The notes under the pieces: generated by a model
The model's database searches: none
Told to the model about the DNA's origin: nothing
The model's input: only the letters and a program-made list of their open reading frames with translations
Shown: positions 46,128 to 57,261 of the stretch, piece by piece
Layout of the letters: every line of letters starts with the position of its first letter
Numbering within the stretch: position 1 is the first letter of the stretch
Position numbers and translations under genes: made by a program
Source of the DNA: Adiantum capillus-veneris
Lineage: Eukaryota; Streptophyta; Polypodiopsida; Polypodiales; Pteridaceae
Length of the DNA stretch: 64,000 bases
Direction of reading: 5' to 3'
Assembly: GCA_014529385.2 (NCBI GenBank)
Contig: CM043963.1
Location: 102,652,912 to 102,716,911, forward strand

Positions 46128-47437
46128 TTACTCTAATGTAGCATTGTAAGCATTGACAAGGTTCATACTATCCTTAAGCTCTATTCCTTGCATCCATCTA
46201 GCATCTACAAAAGGATAATTTTTGAACTTAATAAGATACCGTCAGATAATCTTACCATGTTGTAGTACCTTGTCTTCATGCTGAAGGACAGCTTCGGGTG
46301 GTAGCACCTCTTCTTGGTCTTCAACTTCGGGAGGGTCTTCAATAATTGGTTCAGTTGGTGGCTCTCCTTTGTAGGGCTTAAGTAGGCTTACATGAAAGGC
46401 ATTGTGTATGACCCAATGCTTGGGCGACTTGAGTTGATAAGCCGTCTCATTGATGGGCTTCAAGATTTGGAAAGGACCATAGTATCTTTTTGCTAGTTTA
46501 GCATAATACTTTTGATGGCCTGTAGGATTTTTGCCCGTTGTTTGCCTTAATCGAGCCTTAGGAAACTTGAGTGAGACCCAATCATTTTCTTTGAACATTA
46601 AGGCTCTTTTGTGCTTATCAGCAGCAGATTTTTGCCTTTGTTGAGAGATGGATATAGCCTCCTTAATCTTTTGAAAAGATTCTTGTAGGTCATGGCTATA
46701 CTCATTGGCTTTTGGTCCACTTTCATGGTAGGCCAATAGAAGTACGTCTCTACTCCTCGGAGAGTAGGTTGAATACCTCTATGCCCCGCATATGGAGGAG
46801 CATGGGATTCATACATAACTTTCTCATGAAGGGAATGGGTAACACATAGCCTATTGCCGTGGAGAAGATAACCATCTTGCAAGGTGAATGGTTCCTCTTT
46901 CTTCCCCAAAGCAAGGGCTGACATTATGTCTTTAAAGTCAGGGTCAGTAGCATACTCATCTATCATAGAGGATAGATCATTGTGAGTAGCTATAGACACC
47001 ACATTAACTTTGGGTCGTCGTGAAAGTGCATCGGCCACTTGATTGTGCTTACCAGCTATGTGAGCAATATGGAAATTAAATTGCGAAAGAAAATTTGCCC
47101 ACCTCATTTGTTTGTCGGAAAGCTTGGTTTGTGTCATGAAATACTTGAGACTTTGGTGGTCAGTTCGTAGGATAAATGGAGTCCCCAATAGGTAGTGCTT
47201 CCATGTGTCTAGGGCATGTAGAACAGCTAAAAGCTCTTTCTTATAAATGCCCAAGACTAGTTCATCAATATTGAGCCTTTGGCTCTCATATGCTATGGCA
47301 TGCCCTTCTTGAAGCAAAACTACTCCAAGGCAATCACCACAAGCATCACATTGGACCTCAAATGGCTTTGAGAGATCCGGAAGCACGAGGACGGGTTGGG
47401 AAGTAAGCTTCTCTTTGAGCTTTTCAAAAGCATTTTG
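46128..47437 (-). pseudogene. gypsy pol: RNase H, integrase ends and chromodomain-like tail
   Basis: Minus strand from 47386: MLPDLSKPFEVQCDACGDCL (start of RNase H), RTDHQSLKYFM, AGKHNQVADALSRRP, then the integrase zinc region (YAGHRGIQPTLRGVETYFYW and PTMKVDQK). The frame then passes straight to DLQESFQKIKEAI, which belongs to the region after the catalytic core, so the whole D,D,E integrase core is missing. The C-terminus (DWVSLKFPKARLRQTT; YYGPFQILKPINETAYQLK; NAFHVSLLKPY) is normal. After a TGA near 46243 it continues YLIKFKNYPFVDARWMQGIE, then LKDSMNLVNAYNATLE, a chromodomain-like end stopping at 46128. The upstream part is cut at 47437 by a small LTR element. Confidence 0.85.
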
Positions 47438-49282
47438 TGTTGGGTTTCAAGCCCAAGTCGTCATAACCCGTGGGAAATGGATTTTGTAGCCATGCAGTTA
47501 CAAGTGTACTTGCAGTTCAGTTTTGCATGGCAATTGCATGGAAGGTCCAAATCTATATATGTATCTCAAGGCTTAATACTAAAAGAATAGCGTTATTTTT
47601 GTGTCGATCTGACTCTCTCTCTCTCTCGTACTTTCTTTGCTCTCCCTCTTCTGCAACACGTCCTCTCTAGCCATGGCTCTCAGACGTCACCCTCCATAGC
47701 CCTCGTTCCAACAACTGGTATCAGAGCGTAGGCGAGGTGCAGTTCTTGGAGAGAAGCGCTGCAGCTCAATGTCTCAAAAGGCCACTGTGTGTAAGATCCT
47801 AGGCGGGCTAGAAGATCTTGGCCTTGTCAAGCACAGGCAGCATCTCAAAGCAGGCGGTGGCCAGGTGCTTATCAAAAAGCTGTCTAGAGCAGGCGACGAG
47901 GAGCCCCATTAAGACTGCAAATCAAAATGCTCAGTTGAGAAGCACCCAATAGGGTGGCAGATCTCAACCATAAGAGGGCATCACCTGACGAAGGCGGCCA
48001 TAAGCGAGAACCAATTGGTACCTGCAGTTCCATAGGATCGACCTCACCTGGCCTCAAGCGTTGCTCTGCCTCTGCGCTCCTGCTGATTACAGAAGTTCGG
48101 TTTTATTTAAATTTTCACACTGCTTTAAATTTTCCACATTATTTGACCCCTTTTGGATTTAATAAAGAGCTTATTCATGCCCTCGATGCTCAGTAGTAGA
48201 TCGGCAAATGCATCTTTTAGTTTTGAAGCTCAAAATTTTTCAAAGATCTCCTCTTCGTTACATGCAGAAGGCAACAAAGGCCCTTTGCCTCTTGAGCTGC
48301 CAGAGCTTGCTGTTTCAACTGAAGGTTGTCATCATGATCTTGCTAAGATGTTTATGATCCACCATGTACTCGCACATCGCATACAAGTAGCCAAAATCTC
48401 CGGCGGCATCCTCAACATCATCATCATCCCAAAAATGACTGTAAGAATCGGCACACAGGGAAAGGAAGCAGTCACACAGAAAAGGAGTCACAAAAGAAGC
48501 AAGTTCGAACTGATCACTTTCAACTGGTTTTTTGGGCTTTCTACTGGCAGTATTCTTCAAAGGTTCTTCAATCAAGTTGTTCTGGTCGAAAGTCATGCTC
48601 TGTCATTTCTTTTTGTTGTCATAGGTTAGTTATGCTTTTGTCTGTTGTCAAAAATTGTCATGGCAAAAATAATTTGTACGGGGTATAGACACTACCACCA
48701 CATATGAGTGGTAAGACCTCCCCATTTTTCTCAGTTCTCAGCCTTTTTTCTATCACTTCTCATGAGGTTACTGGGTACACCTTAAACCCAAGGTTTGGTA
48801 GTGAACCAAAAACTCCCATATTTTTGGTAGCTTCATATTTGACCTACACCCTATATGTTCAAGGGGGGGTTACTGACCTAGCACCAGGTTATGGATAAAC
48901 CAAAAATCCTTGGTTGTGAGAAAACCTAAAACTCACGGTTGACGAGTATACCAAAAACTCGAGGTATCATGAGAGGTTTTGTCTAGTTCGGGCTTGAGGG
49001 GGGGATTGTTGGGTTTCAAGCCCAAGTCGTCATAACCCGTGGGAAATGGCTTTTGTAGCCATGCAGTTACAAGTGTACTTGCAGTTCAGTTTTGCATGGC
49101 AATTGCATGGAAGGTCCAAATCTATATATGTATTTCAAGGCTTAATACTAAAAGAATAGCGTTATTTTTGTGTTGATCTGACTCTCTCTCTCTCTCGTAC
49201 TTTCTTTGCTCTCCCTCTTCTGCAACACGTCCTCTCTAGCCATGGCTCTCAGAAGTCACCCTCCATAGCCCTCGTTCCAACA
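47438..49282 (+). mobile_element. Small non-autonomous LTR retrotransposon 1
   Basis: Two 276-bp LTRs (47438-47713, 49007-49282), starting tgttgggtttcaagccc and ending gttccaaca, differ at only a few positions. The TSD ttttg is at 47433-47437 and 49283-49287. The primer site tggtatcagagc is at 47716-47727 and a purine tract cttgaggggggga precedes the 3' LTR. The 1.3-kb interior has no protein-coding content, only short chance frames. Its 3' part (tgaggttactgggtacacc, cttaaacccaaggttt) is shared with element 2 at 49635. This is a TRIM/LARD-like element that needs enzymes from elsewhere. Confidence 0.92.
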
Positions 49283-49287
49283 TTTTG

Positions 49288-49629
49288 CTCCTTAGTAGTC
49301 CATACAAACTTAACGTTCTTCTTAGTTAAGTCGTGTAGTGGTCCTACTACTTGAGAGAATTTTTCTATGAAGCGTCTATAGTATGCGCACATACCAACAA
49401 AGCTTCTTAGCTCATGTAGATTTCTTGGGTTAGGCCATTCTTTTATTACCTCTAACTTTGATGGATCCATTCGGATACAATCTTTAGAGATAATATGACC
49501 TAGGTATTGAATCTCTTGAAGGAAGAATTCGCTTTTTCTTTGGTTGAGAAAAAGCTTGTTCTCCCTCAATGCTTGAAAAATCACTCGGAGATGTTGCTTA
49601 TGTTCCTCCAAAGACTTGGAGTAGATGAT
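49288..49629 (-). pseudogene. gypsy pol: central reverse transcriptase to thumb segment
   Basis: Minus strand reads SLEEHKQHLRVIFQALRENK, then KSEFFLQEIQYLGHIISKD and HELRSFVGMCAYYRRFIEKF, PLHDLTKKNVKFVW. These are the motifs after the RT active site in gypsy elements (YLGHIIS, L-R-x-F-x-G-x-x-Y-Y-R-R-F-I). The active-site side is separated from it by the insertion at 49635-56686, whose gatat TSD splits the codons near the YxDD position. At 49288 it meets insertion 1. Confidence 0.85.
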
Positions 49630-51309
49630 GATATTGTTGGGTTCAAGCCCTTATTGGTCAGCCCGTGAGAACAAGTCTCAAGGCATGCAGGTATAGACCA
49701 TTAGTTAGTTGAGTTTGCATGTGGAGAAAGGTGAGGTAGACATCATCTTCCAAAGGCTATGTAAAGGATTCCATTAATAAAAATTAATATAGCGTGTTCT
49801 TTTGCTTCAAGCTGTGTCGAGATCTCTCTCTCTCTCTCTCTCTCTCGCCTTCTGCTGTGCTCAGCACCACGCCATGGCCCTTAGGCTGCATCCCCCATAG
49901 CCTCCTATCCCAACAACTGGTATCAGAGCTCTACTGGGCCTCGGCTCTCGACAAAACCCTCGCGGGTACAGCCGCTTACACAGAGGAAAAAGACACAGTC
50001 GAACTGCATGCTTTTGCCCATAATTAGTAGCAGTAGATTCGACCTGGCTTGCTGGAGAGATCTCGATTCTTGAGTGCCTGCAAATTCGGCATATACAGTC
50101 TGCTGCGACCCCAATACCCTCCTCGCTGTCATCTTGCGCCATCTCTGCAGATCAGAGCTCGTTTTTCCCTTTGTGTTCACACTATTTAGAAATAGTGGCC
50201 AGCTAAATTAACCTTCTAAGAAAGTGAACAGTCACACCATATTCACACTTTCGGTGCTCGATACCCGATTTGCAGGAAGTGTTGAATTGTCAAGGAGTGT
50301 TCGCAGCATATCAAAAGGCAGCATCTTAAAACGCAATCAATAGCTTGGTGGAAGTTCTGCCATATCATCTTGGGATGCTCAAAGGTCTTAGACTTGAAAA
50401 AGCATATCAAAATGGATGTAAGAACACACAAAAATTGCTTGGCTACATCAAGCATTTCAAAATACCATTGGCGGTACGTATGTGCGACCTACCCAAGGAC
50501 TTGTCAACATGTTTTCCGGCATGGACAAGATAATGCATGCACATCAAGCTCTATCACTAAGGTAACTTCCGACTCTTTCAAAGAATATTTGCTTCAAAAA
50601 CCAAGAGATACATCAACAGATGCTGAAGATCAAGACCTGCTTCAAGACTACATTACAAGTTTTTTCATCAACTGTTTTTTGCCAGTTTAGTGTCATAGTT
50701 TTTGTCAGCTTTTGTCTATTGTCAAAAACAATCATATATTTCCTGTCAAAAGCCTTGTAGCCGGTTATTGTCATGCTATTTCACTGTATGCCAAATTTTG
50801 TACGGGTTATAGACACTGCCACAAAGATAAGTGGTAAGACCTCCCATTTTATCAGTTCTCAGCCCATTTTTTGCACGCTCATGAGGTTACTGGGTACACC
50901 TTAAACCCAAGGTTTGGCAGTGAACCAAAAACTCCAATACTTTTGGTAGCTAATGTTTTGACCTACACCGTATCTGTTCAAGGGGGGGTTACTGATCTAG
51001 CACCAGGTTATGGATAAACCAAAAATCCTTGGTTGTGAGAGAACCTAAAACTCCCGGTTGACGAGTATACCAAAAACTCGAGGTATCATGAGTTGCTTGT
51101 CCAGTTCGGGCTTGAGGGGGGGATTGTTGGGTTCAAGCCCTTATTGGTCAGCCCGTGAGAACAAGTCTCAAGGCATGCAGGTATAGACCATTAGTTAGTT
51201 GAGTTTGAATGTGGAAAAAGGTGAGGTAGACATCATCTTCCAAAGGCTATGTAAAGGATTCCATTAATAAAAATTAATATAGCGTGTTATTTTGCTTCAA
51301 GCTGTGTCG

Positions 51310-51400
<91 letters not shown>

Positions 51401-51460
51401 CTTCTGCTGTGCTCAGCACCACGCCATGGCCCTTAGGCTGCATCCCCCATAGCCTCCTTC

Positions 51461-51782
51461 TGTTGAGATGTCGAGCTCTACACCTTGAGCTGGCATCCAC
51501 TACGGGTCTTGGCCGCTTACGGCATTTACTCACTGGCGCGTTAGGTGACCGACACGGAGGATCTCTGCCAGTGATTCTACAGCTGGACTACACTTATAGT
51601 GCCAGCCTAGTACGCTTCTAGCGAGTTCACACTTAGTGACCGCATGTACATATGTGCTACTTTTCAGCTTTAGCACTTAGTCATTTTGTACTCTCTTTTC
51701 TGTGAAGAAGAAGAAGAAGCTTTCCATCTCTGTGTGCTTTGTGCTTGTCTTGCGTAGCTCTCTTGCATCCTCATTCTTTACA
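51461..51782 (+). repeat. 5' LTR of the copia element
   Basis: 322 bp, near-identical to 56353-56674. It ends in a gaagaagaagaagc tract and cattctttaca, followed at once by the tRNA-Met primer site. Confidence 0.95.
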
Positions 51783-52030
51783 TGGTATCAGAGCCTGGTG
51801 CAAGCAAGAGAGGCTAAGAGAGCAAGAGCATCACAATCCCTTCGTTCGCAATCCACGACCAGATGCCAAAGTGCAGTATACAGAGATTTACTGTACAAGT
51901 ACAGTGGTTGTATGTACGCTTGATTGTGGACACTCGTTGAGTGTAGAAAGCGTTACAGGAACCACGATAGCAGGTTCAACAGATTTGCAGGTTTTTGCAG
52001 ATTGCAGCTATTTTGTCTTAGTGCTTCAAG

Positions 52031-55000
52031 ATGTCTGACGGTTTCAGTCAGATTGTTACTGAGAAGCTTGAGAAAAATAACTACCCTGCATGGAAGTTCA
52101 GAATAACAAATTTCCTAAAAGGAAAAGGTTATTGGGACTATGTAGAAGGAGACAATGAAAAGGAACCAGAGATTCCCGAGGCAAATGCTATAGCAGAACA
52201 AAGGAAAGCTTTGAGGGACTGGCAACAAGGCCAGAGCAAAGTGATGTATTGGCTGTCTATGAGCATCACAGATGGCATGATGGGCTATCTACAGGATGCT
52301 GAAACCCCCGCCATTGCATGGAGAAACTTAGGCAGAGTGTTCGAGGTGAACACCAAGGCCAGGAAGCTTCAACTAAAGTCAGAGTTAAATCAGGTTAAGA
52401 GGAACAACCTCTCAATCAATGATTATGCCTTGAAGATCAAGAATATCATTGAGGCTCTTGGATCTATTAAAGTCTCAGTGGAAGACGATGACATTGTCCG
52501 TGCATGCTTGGATGGTCTAGGAGATGAGTATGTACATTTTAGGTCTTCCATGAATACAAGAGATGACATCCCCGTGTTCCAAGATTTGATTTCTATGATT
52601 ATTCTTGAGGAGAAGAACCTTGACACATCTTCTTCTCATGGCAGAAATAATTCTGAACAGGCCTTCTATTCTAACTCCAACAGAGGTAGAGGTAGAGGTC
52701 GTGGTCGAGGCCCAAGGGGTTGCAGGGGCCAATTTCTGGAAGGTATATCAAATCAAAACAATACAGGTGGCAGGGGAAACCAGTCTCAAGGCAGGGGGAG
52801 TCAAAGAGGTCGTGGTGCAGGATCAAGCAGGCAGCAACATACTCCAGATAGTAGAGAATGTTGGACTTGTGGTGAAAGAGGTCACATGTCACGTGACTGT
52901 CCAAAGGGAAAAGCAAGTAGAAAGAGAGAACAGGGCAACTATGCATCTACTAGTAGAGATGCAGATGACAGCAAAAACGAGCGCATGTTTGTTATGCAAC
53001 ATGTAATGAATACAATGACTGCAGAGAATTCCACCCAAGATGAAGTTTGGTATGTGGATTCAGGTGCCTCTAATCACATGACGTCTCGTGGAGAGTGGTT
53101 TAGAGATATGCGCAAACCAGATGTGTCAGGCTATGTGCAGACAGGAGATGACACAGCTCACCCCATTGCTCATGTAGGGGACATACCTCTAAATACGAAG
53201 AGTGGGAAATCAAAGTACTTAGCATATGTACTTCATGTCCCAAACATTACAAAGAATCTTGTTTCTGTTGGACAAATGGTTGAGCAGGGTTTGTAGGTTC
53301 GCTTCAATCCAAATGGCTGTTATGTAGAAGATTTCCAGAATGGCTGTAAGCTGATCACAGAGGGCAAATGTGTGGGCAGAATGTTTACGCTAAATGTAGA
53401 CATGCCTGAGGTAAAAGCTGCATTATTTGCACAGGGCACAGATGTTGTGGCTGATGTTGACATTTGGCACAAACGCATTGGCCATGTCAATGAGCAGAGA
53501 TTGCGCAGCATGCAATCAAAACAGATTGTAAAAGGTTTGCCCAAATTCAAGGTGGATGGTATGCATAAAGTGTGTGCAGCATGCCAGTTTGGAAAACAGT
53601 CAAAGGGCTCATTTCCACATGAGCGCAATGTATGTAAAAGGCCACTTGAGGTGGTGCACACAGATGTTTGGGGTCCAACCGATACTGCAAGTATACATGG
53701 TTGCAGGTATTATGTCTCTTTCATTGATGACCATACAAGGAAAGTATGGGTCTACTTCATGCGTAACAAAAGTGAAGTGTTTGGTCACTTTCAAGACTTC
53801 AAAGTCATGATTGAGAAGGAGACAGATATGCAAATCAAGACATTGAGGTCAGATGGAGGGGGAGAGTACTTCTCCAATGATTTTTCAGATTTTCTGCGAA
53901 TGCATGGTATACACAGGCAGTTTACATGCAGATATACTCCACAGCAGAATGGGGTTGCAGAAAGGAAAAACAGGCACATTGCAGAGGTTGCACATGCATT
54001 GATGAATGAGAAGAACATGCCTCATCATTTCTGGGCTGAAGCTGTAAATACAGCTGTGTACATTATGAACAGGACACCTACAGCTGCGATGCATGATGTA
54101 ACACCTGAGGAAAAGTTTACAGGTACAAAGCCTGATTTGGCACACTTGAAAGTGTTTGGCTGCATAGCTTACGTGCATGTACCAGATGAGTTGCGTAGAA
54201 AATTGGATCCTAAAGCAGAGAAATGTATTCTTGTGGGATATTCCCTTGAACAAAAGGGGTACAGGTGCTACAATCCTACTACACGAGAATTACGAGTGAG
54301 CAGAGATGTAGTCTTTGATGAGATGAGCAGCTGGTACAATAATGCACATGGCACTATTGGGGCTGATGTAAAAGATGATGTGGTTGTACAAAATGTGAGG
54401 CCACAGTCACAGGTTTTGAGTGGACCACAAGAGTCCTCTTCTCGTGGCTCTGTTGAAAAACCATGGAATGGTAGACTACGTACGCAGGTTACTCCACCAA
54501 CAGGTACAGGGAATGTATCACGAAAAGGAAAGGAAAAGGTTGATGAACCTCCCTTTATGGCTGATGCATCATCAGGTTTTTCACATGTAGACATGGATTC
54601 AGATGGTTCTGAACAAAGTCTTGATGAGGAATTTGGAATTCCGGCTGTCAGGACACCTGGTGTAAGGAAAGTACAAGAAGATGCTAGAGGGCAAAGGAGT
54701 GACCCAGGACCGCGCAGATCTAATAGAGTCAGACATCCAGTTCAGAAATTGACTTATGATGGGTATCTAGCGCATCACCAAGCCTACATGGCTAAGGTGA
54801 TACAGGATGTGGAGCCCACATGTTTTGAGGATGCAGTTGGAAATGTGCATTGGGATGATGCAATGAATGAAGAGATGGCTGCATTGGAAGCAAATGACAC
54901 ATGGGAGTTGGTGCCATTGCCAAGTGGCAAAAAAGCTATTGGCTGTAAATGGGTGTATAAAACCAAGCATAAGGCTGATGGTAACATTGAGCGTCACAAG

Positions 55001-56380
55001 GCAAGGCTGGTCGCAAAGGGTTATGTACAGACGTATGGCATAGACTATGAGGAGACCTTTGCTCCAGTGGCAAAGATGACGACAGTGAGAGCTGTCATAG
55101 CAGTGGCTGCATCTAGAGGATGGATTATGCATCAAATGGATGTAAAGAATGACTTCTTGAATGGTGAGTTGCAAGAGGAAGTGTATATGGATCAGCCACC
55201 TGGTTATGTCGATCCAGGTTACCCAGATTATGTATGCAGACTTCTCAAAGCTTTGTATGGTTTGAAGCAGGGCTCTAGAGCATGGTATGACAGGATTGCC
55301 AAGTATCTTGTCAGTATTGGTTTTAGGAGAGCTCATGCTGATCATTCACTCTATGTACGTGAGAGTGATGTGGGGATTGTGGTCATTACCATATATGTAG
55401 ATGACCTTATTATTGTTGGTGACAATGCTATGGAGATTGACCATGTGAAGGGTCTTCTCAAACAGGAGTTTGAAATGAAATATTTAGGCGAGTTGCGCTA
55501 CTTTCTTGGCATTGAGGTGATCAGGACTCCAGAGGGTGTATGGCTATCACAGAGACAGTATGCTTTGGACATGTTGTCAAAGTATGGTATGGCTGATTGT
55601 AAGCCAATTTCTATTCCCTTGGATGTGAATGCAAAGCTGAGTGCAGAGAAGGGTGATGTTGTTGAGGATGTCAACATGTACAGGAAGATTGTGGGTAGTC
55701 TAATCTACTTGACTATCACGAGGCCAGACTTGAGCTACACAGTAGGCTTGGAGAGTCAGTTCATGCAGCTTCCGAGGAAGCCACATTTGGATGGAGTACG
55801 ACGCACACTTAGGTATGTGCAAGGTACTCTTGACTACCCATTGTTCTATGCAGCAGATGCACCATTAGCATTGTATGGGTATACAGATGCAGATTGGGCA
55901 GGTAGCATTGTTGATAGGAGATCTACGAGTGGCTTCATGTTCTCTTTTGGGAGTGCTGCTGTTACTTGGAGCAGCAAAAAGCAGCCTACGGTTGCTTTAT
56001 CGAGCACAGAGGCCGAGTACAGAGGTGCAGCAGTTGTGGCGTGCGAGGTAGCTTGGCTACGCACATTACTTGAGGACTTGGGAGTGCAGGTGGACCAGCA
56101 GATTTTCATCCATTGTGACAACCTCAGCAGCATGCAATTGGCTAGGAACCCAGTGTTCCATGCCAGGACCAAACACATAGAGGTCCATTACCACTACGTT
56201 CGAGAGCGAGTGTTGGCGGGCGACATCGACTTGGTCTACGTCAGCACAGAGGAGCAGATAGCGGATATCTTTACCAAGGCCCTCGGAGCTGAGAAGCTTC
56301 GACGTTTCCGGACTATGCTTGGACTCTGCGACATGCAGAGCTCGAGGGGGAGTGTTGAGATGTCGAGCTCTACACCTTGA
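52031..56380 (+). CDS. copia gag-pol polyprotein with one in-frame TAG
   Basis: ATG at 52031 (MSDGFSQIVTEKLEKNNYPA). Order: gag (DUF4219/UBN2-like region; RARG-rich stretch; CCHC knuckle CWTCGERGHMSRDC), protease (WYVDSGASNHMTS), an in-frame TAG at 53294-53296, integrase zinc region (HKRIGHVNEQRL, CAACQFGKQ), integrase core (HTDVWGP, FIDDHTRKVW, LRSDGGGEYFS, PQQNGVAERKNRH), reverse transcriptase (CKWVYKTKHKADG; MDVKNDFLNGELQEEVYM, where the family usually has Ala for that Asp; YVDDLIIVGD), and RNase H (ADWAGSIVDRRSTSGF, ALSSTEAEYRG, HCDNLSSMQLARN, RTKHIEVHYHYVRERV). It stops at 56380, within the 3' LTR start. Apart from the TAG it is full length (about 1,450 codons). The TAG may be a simple mutation or a readthrough site between gag-protease and the rest. 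Confidence 0.95.
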
Positions 56381-56674
56381 GCTGGCATCCACTACGGGTC
56401 TTGGCCGCTTACGGCATTTACTCACTGGCGCGTTAGGTGACCGACACGGAGGATCTCTGCCAGTGATTCTACAGCTGGACTACACTTATAGTGCCAGCCT
56501 AGTACGCTTCTAGCGAGTTCACACTTAGTGACCGCATGTACATATGTGCTACTTTTCAGCTTTAGCACTTAGTCATTTTGTACTCTCTTTTCTGTGAAGA
56601 AGAAGAAGAAGCTTTCCATCTCTGTGTGCTTTGTGCTTGTCTTGTGTAGCTCTCTTGCATCCTCATTCTTTACA
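56353..56674 (+). repeat. 3' LTR of the copia element
   Basis: Preceded by the purine tract ctcgagggggag. Near-identical to the 5' LTR, which points to a very recent insertion. Confidence 0.95.
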
Positions 56675-56691
56675 CCTATCCCAACAGATAT

Positions 56692-57261
56692 TATCAAAGA
56701 ACACTCCAGTAAATTTGCGGTATGGTCTAAAAAATTTTCTCCATCAAACGATTGAACGTAGATGGTGCATTGGTCAAGCCAAAAGGCATGACTAGATATT
56801 CATAAAGACCAAACGTTGTGCGAAACACGGTCTTTAAGATATCTTCATTCACTATCCTTATTTGATGATAGCCACTCTTAAAATCCTATTGAAGTAGGTA
56901 GAGCCTTGTAGCTTATCAAATAGATCTTCTACCCGAGGTACGGGAAATCTGTCTTTGATAGTGATATGGTTTAGTGCTCGATAGTCCACACACATACGGT
57001 ATGTACCATCTTTCTTTTGCACTAGAAGGACTGGAGAACAAAAGGGAGAGGAACTAGGCCTCACTAAAAAGAATCTTCTAAAATATGAGGAATCTCATGG
57101 CGTGTTATATATCAGTAGATAGAGCTTGAAGAGGACATTCTAACTGTCAAACCTCCTCCAACTTTGGAGTTTATTTGCAAAAATTTATCCATGCGCCCGT
57201 TTTGGTAGAGAGAGGTAAAGTCAAACTCCGTAAAGGGCCCCTTTGTGAGTCCAAATTTTTC
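56692..57261 (-). pseudogene. gypsy pol: N-terminal half of reverse transcriptase
   Basis: Minus strand shows RPSSSPFCSPVLLVQKKDGT, YRMCVDYRALNHITIKDRFP, PRVEDLFDKLQGSTYF, then after a frame change [39 protein letters not shown] and NRLMEKIF. These are RT blocks up to the strand before YxDD. The region 57065-57261, linking to the protease, is too degraded to read. At 56691 it meets the TSD of non-autonomous element 2 and continues at 49629. Confidence 0.85.

Larger units (their letters stand above)
51461..56674 (+). mobile_element. Ty1/copia retrotransposon, young and nearly intact
   Basis: Two 322-bp LTRs (51461-51782 and 56353-56674), starting tgttgagatgtcgagctc and ending cattctttaca. By eye I find essentially one difference (tgcgtagctc against tgtgtagctc). 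The primer site tggtatcagagc is at 51783-51794 and the purine tract ctcgagggggag at 56341-56352. The target duplication is imperfect (ccttc and cctat). It is inserted in the 3' LTR of non-autonomous element 2 and is the most recent event in this nest. Confidence 0.95.
49635..56686 (+). mobile_element. Small non-autonomous LTR retrotransposon 2, interrupted by copia
   Basis: LTR 1 is 49635-49915 (281 bp, tgttgggttcaagccc to tatcccaaca). LTR 2 starts at 51125, is cut at about 51458 by the copia element, and finishes at 56675-56686 (cctatcccaaca). TSD gatat is at 49630-49634 and 56687-56691. The primer site tggtatcagagc is at 49918-49929. The 1.2-kb interior is noncoding and related to element 1. 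The (CT)n run in the LTR is 24 bp in LTR 1 (49823-49846) but 86 bp in LTR 2 (51313-51398), although the rest of the two LTRs is almost the same. Confidence 0.92.
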
